From the NCBI GenBank assembly GCA_945903465.1, contig CAMDOF010000015.1:18872-82871 (forward strand): a stretch of DNA of 64,000 nucleotides, written 5' to 3'. The DNA comes from Opitutus sp. GAS368. Its GTDB lineage: Bacteria > Verrucomicrobiota > Verrucomicrobiia > Opitutales > Opitutaceae. Below are positions 62,169 through 64,000 of this stretch, piece by piece. The notes beneath the pieces were generated by a model. The model was not told the origin of the DNA, did not search any database, and worked only from the letters and a program-made list of their open reading frames with translations. Both the position numbers and the translations under genes were made by a program. Position 1 is the stretch's first letter. Each line of letters begins with the position of its first letter.

Positions 62169-63842
62169 TTAGAAATTTCCGCTCAGTCCGAAATTGTAGC
62201 GCATGCCGTTGTAGCGAACTTTCTGCGGCCGATAGGTGTCCTTGCCCTGCACGCGAACGACCGTCTGATCGAGCGCATTGGACCAGTCGCAATACACGGA
62301 CAGCATTTTGTTGAATTGGTATTTCACATTGAGCGCCCCATCTTTGCGATCATCGTCGTAAATCCGCGCGGCGGGAAGCGCGTTGTAGGCGTTGAGGAAG
62401 CGGTCGTTATAATTGAACTGAATCCGCAACGTCCAAGGGGCGCGTTGGAAAGTGAGGCCCATGTTCCAAGCGGAGGGGACAAACTGCACCAGCTGGTCGT
62501 CGGACTGCGCACCTGCACTATTATAATTACCGTGCGCAGCGATGCGGGTATAGGTCGCAAAAGCACTGAAACCACGGAATTGAGGAGGAAGAAATGCGAG
62601 CTGCTGATTATAGCTGAGCTCGAAACCCTTCGATTCAGCCGTGCCGCCGTTCTTTTTTGCACTGAGGAGATAGCCCTCATACTGGCCGGCGAAGCCATTC
62701 GCGCTACCACTGCCGATCGTGCGCGTATCCGTGAAAATGAAATCGTGAATACTCTTTTTGAAGAGGCCGATCGACAAGACGCCGGCGGGCTCGAAATAAA
62801 ACTCGGCGCTAAGATCGAAGTTTTTCGCGTGCTGCGGCTGGATCGACGTGTTGGTCTGAGCGACCGTGAGGTTCGTATCGCTCACGCTGGTATCAGGAAT
62901 CAGGTCGCTGAAGTTGGGACGCGCAAAACTTGTGGTGTAACTGGCGCGAAGGAGGAGTTCCTTGCGCGGGGTGTAGCGGAAATGCAGGCCAGGGAAGTAA
63001 TCCGTGTAGCTTGCCTGCTTCGTAATGGCACCGTATTCGGCGGCGGCGCGCGCGGCCCGGATGCCCTCATCGACCGTGGCGGCCAGGGCAGGTAAGATCG
63101 GACGATTGAGCACGCCGGTGGCGGTTACATCGGTGCGCTCAAGACGCAGGCCGCCGAGCACGCGGAGCTTGCCGAGATCAACTGTACTCATCGCATAGGC
63201 GGCATAAACGTCTTCGCGGGCTCGGCCATCGCTGCGCACATTATCGCGCGCCGTGGTGACCAAGTCATCCTTCCATAGATTTCGATTATTGAGAAAACTG
63301 CTATAGACCTTCGGCGCATCCGCCCATGCCGCTTGCTGGTAGCGCCCCTCGAAACCTCGGTGGGTATAGTTAACCAGCTTAAACTGGTTCAAGTTATCAT
63401 CACCGCCGCCTTGGACTCCATTCGGGCCAACATAAACGGACGTCGTCTGGTTCGTATCGACATTCACTTTTTGTCCGCGATAACGACCGCCGATTTTAAG
63501 GGAGAGAGGCAGCGCGGTCGCGAATTCTCTACGGGCATTGAACTCCGCGCCCCAAACCGCCTCCTCCGTACGCCCGCCAGCCGCAAGCAGACGGCCCCGG
63601 TTGTGCCGTTCGTAGTCGTTGGGATCGCCAGGCGAGAGATTGGTGTAGGTCGGAAACCAGAGATTAACCGAACGATCCAAGCGCGTGCGTTGCCCGGCGA
63701 GAGCGGTATCGTAAGTGGCCCGACGTTCATCGCCAAAGCCCGGAGCGTAAGAGGCGGCGTAGTCCAGTTTCAGCCCCGGGAACGTGGATTTACCACCCAT
63801 TTGCCAAGCATAAGTTTCCTGCGTGGGCTCAATGTAGCTCAT
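62169..63842 (-). pseudogene. TonB-dependent receptor barrel lacking its plug (5'-truncated remnant)
   Basis: The frame encodes about 557 residues of a typical receptor barrel: ETYAWQMGGKSTFPGLKLDYAASY, RVLGGLRLERTDV, LLLRASYTTSFARPNFSDLIP and a final NFGLSGNF. The signal peptide, TonB box and plug that should precede it are absent. Upstream of about 63,850 the frame stays open to 63983 but the sequence turns into non-barrel residues, which looks like a deletion or recombination breakpoint. AGGAGG lies 14 bases before the ATG at 63842, so expression is not excluded. A gene fragment is more likely than a functional receptor. Confidence 0.7.
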
Positions 63843-64000
63843 TTCATAAGTCTCAGACCTCCTGACCCACCACGGAAGAAAAGAGGGGAAGAGTGGAACG
63901 AAAAAGAGCCCGTGGCGGGTGAAAACTGAGCGGATGTGAAGTTGAAGCGATGCGGGGGCGGTGGCAAGGCAGAGGGATGCCACAAATTCAATTGCCGATG

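Overview
The window reads as a chromosomal segment of a Gram-negative, high-GC member of the Verrucomicrobia, most likely the Opitutaceae. This is inferred from gene content: a Minf_1886-family protein, a eukaryote-like type II glutamine synthetase, TonB-dependent receptors, a CHASE2 cyclase next to a FecR protein, and LPS heptose genes. No rRNA, tRNA, CRISPR array, phage or insertion sequence was found. Coding density is high, and many genes overlap by 4 bases (ATGA).

Layout. 1-8.1 kb: ilvB, then a leftward run of O-antigen-ligase-like protein, FecR protein and CHASE2 adenylate cyclase. 8.3-9.6 kb: type II glutamine synthetase behind a convincing sigma-54 promoter flanked by a 13-bp perfect inverted repeat. 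9.6-11.3 kb: a rightward trio of minimal kinase-like protein, PP2C phosphatase and gamma-glutamylcyclotransferase. 11.3-13.1 kb: dnaX with an A10 frameshift site that gives short (gamma-like) and long (tau-like) products, preceded by the SRP RNA gene. 13.2-14.8 kb: an ECF sigma factor, a small membrane protein and a periplasmic Spy/CnrX-like protein. 15.0-16.9 kb: leuA behind a leucine-rich leader peptide. 17-25 kb: RNA and small-molecule methyltransferases, a TolB-like protein, Mrp, rpmG (54 aa), a LolA-like protein, a metallophosphoesterase, a Nudix hydrolase and small conserved proteins. 25.7-30.9 kb: a rightward operon of M24 peptidase, rfaE1, gmhB, fpg, tlyA and nadK.

31-38 kb holds an EF-hand protein, an M16 peptidase, a Minf_1886 protein, a Fur-family regulator, hisA and an M42 peptidase. 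38-49 kb is mostly leftward housekeeping: tig-clpP-clpX, ugd, ftsH, tilS, serS and a WaaC-like heptosyltransferase, with tsaB rightward. 49.4-53.4 kb carries a rare fusion of a lipid A acyltransferase to a heptosyltransferase and two oligopeptide ABC ATPases without permeases. 53.5-59.4 kb is a leftward operon ribE, family-4-like UDG, opgG, a small membrane protein and opgH. The end has one intact TonB receptor and a receptor barrel that has lost its plug.

Functional themes are envelope building (heptose synthesis and transfer, lipid A acylation, osmoregulated glucans, O-antigen polymerisation), proteostasis (tig/clpP/clpX, ftsH, peptidases) and regulated amino-acid synthesis. Several proteins lack metal-binding cysteines usual for their family (Mrp, Fpg, UDG, GmhB, Fur). 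The strongest non-routine signals are the dnaX slippage site, the leu leader peptide, the glnII promoter architecture, the CHASE2/FecR/O-antigen-ligase cluster and the acyltransferase-heptosyltransferase fusion.
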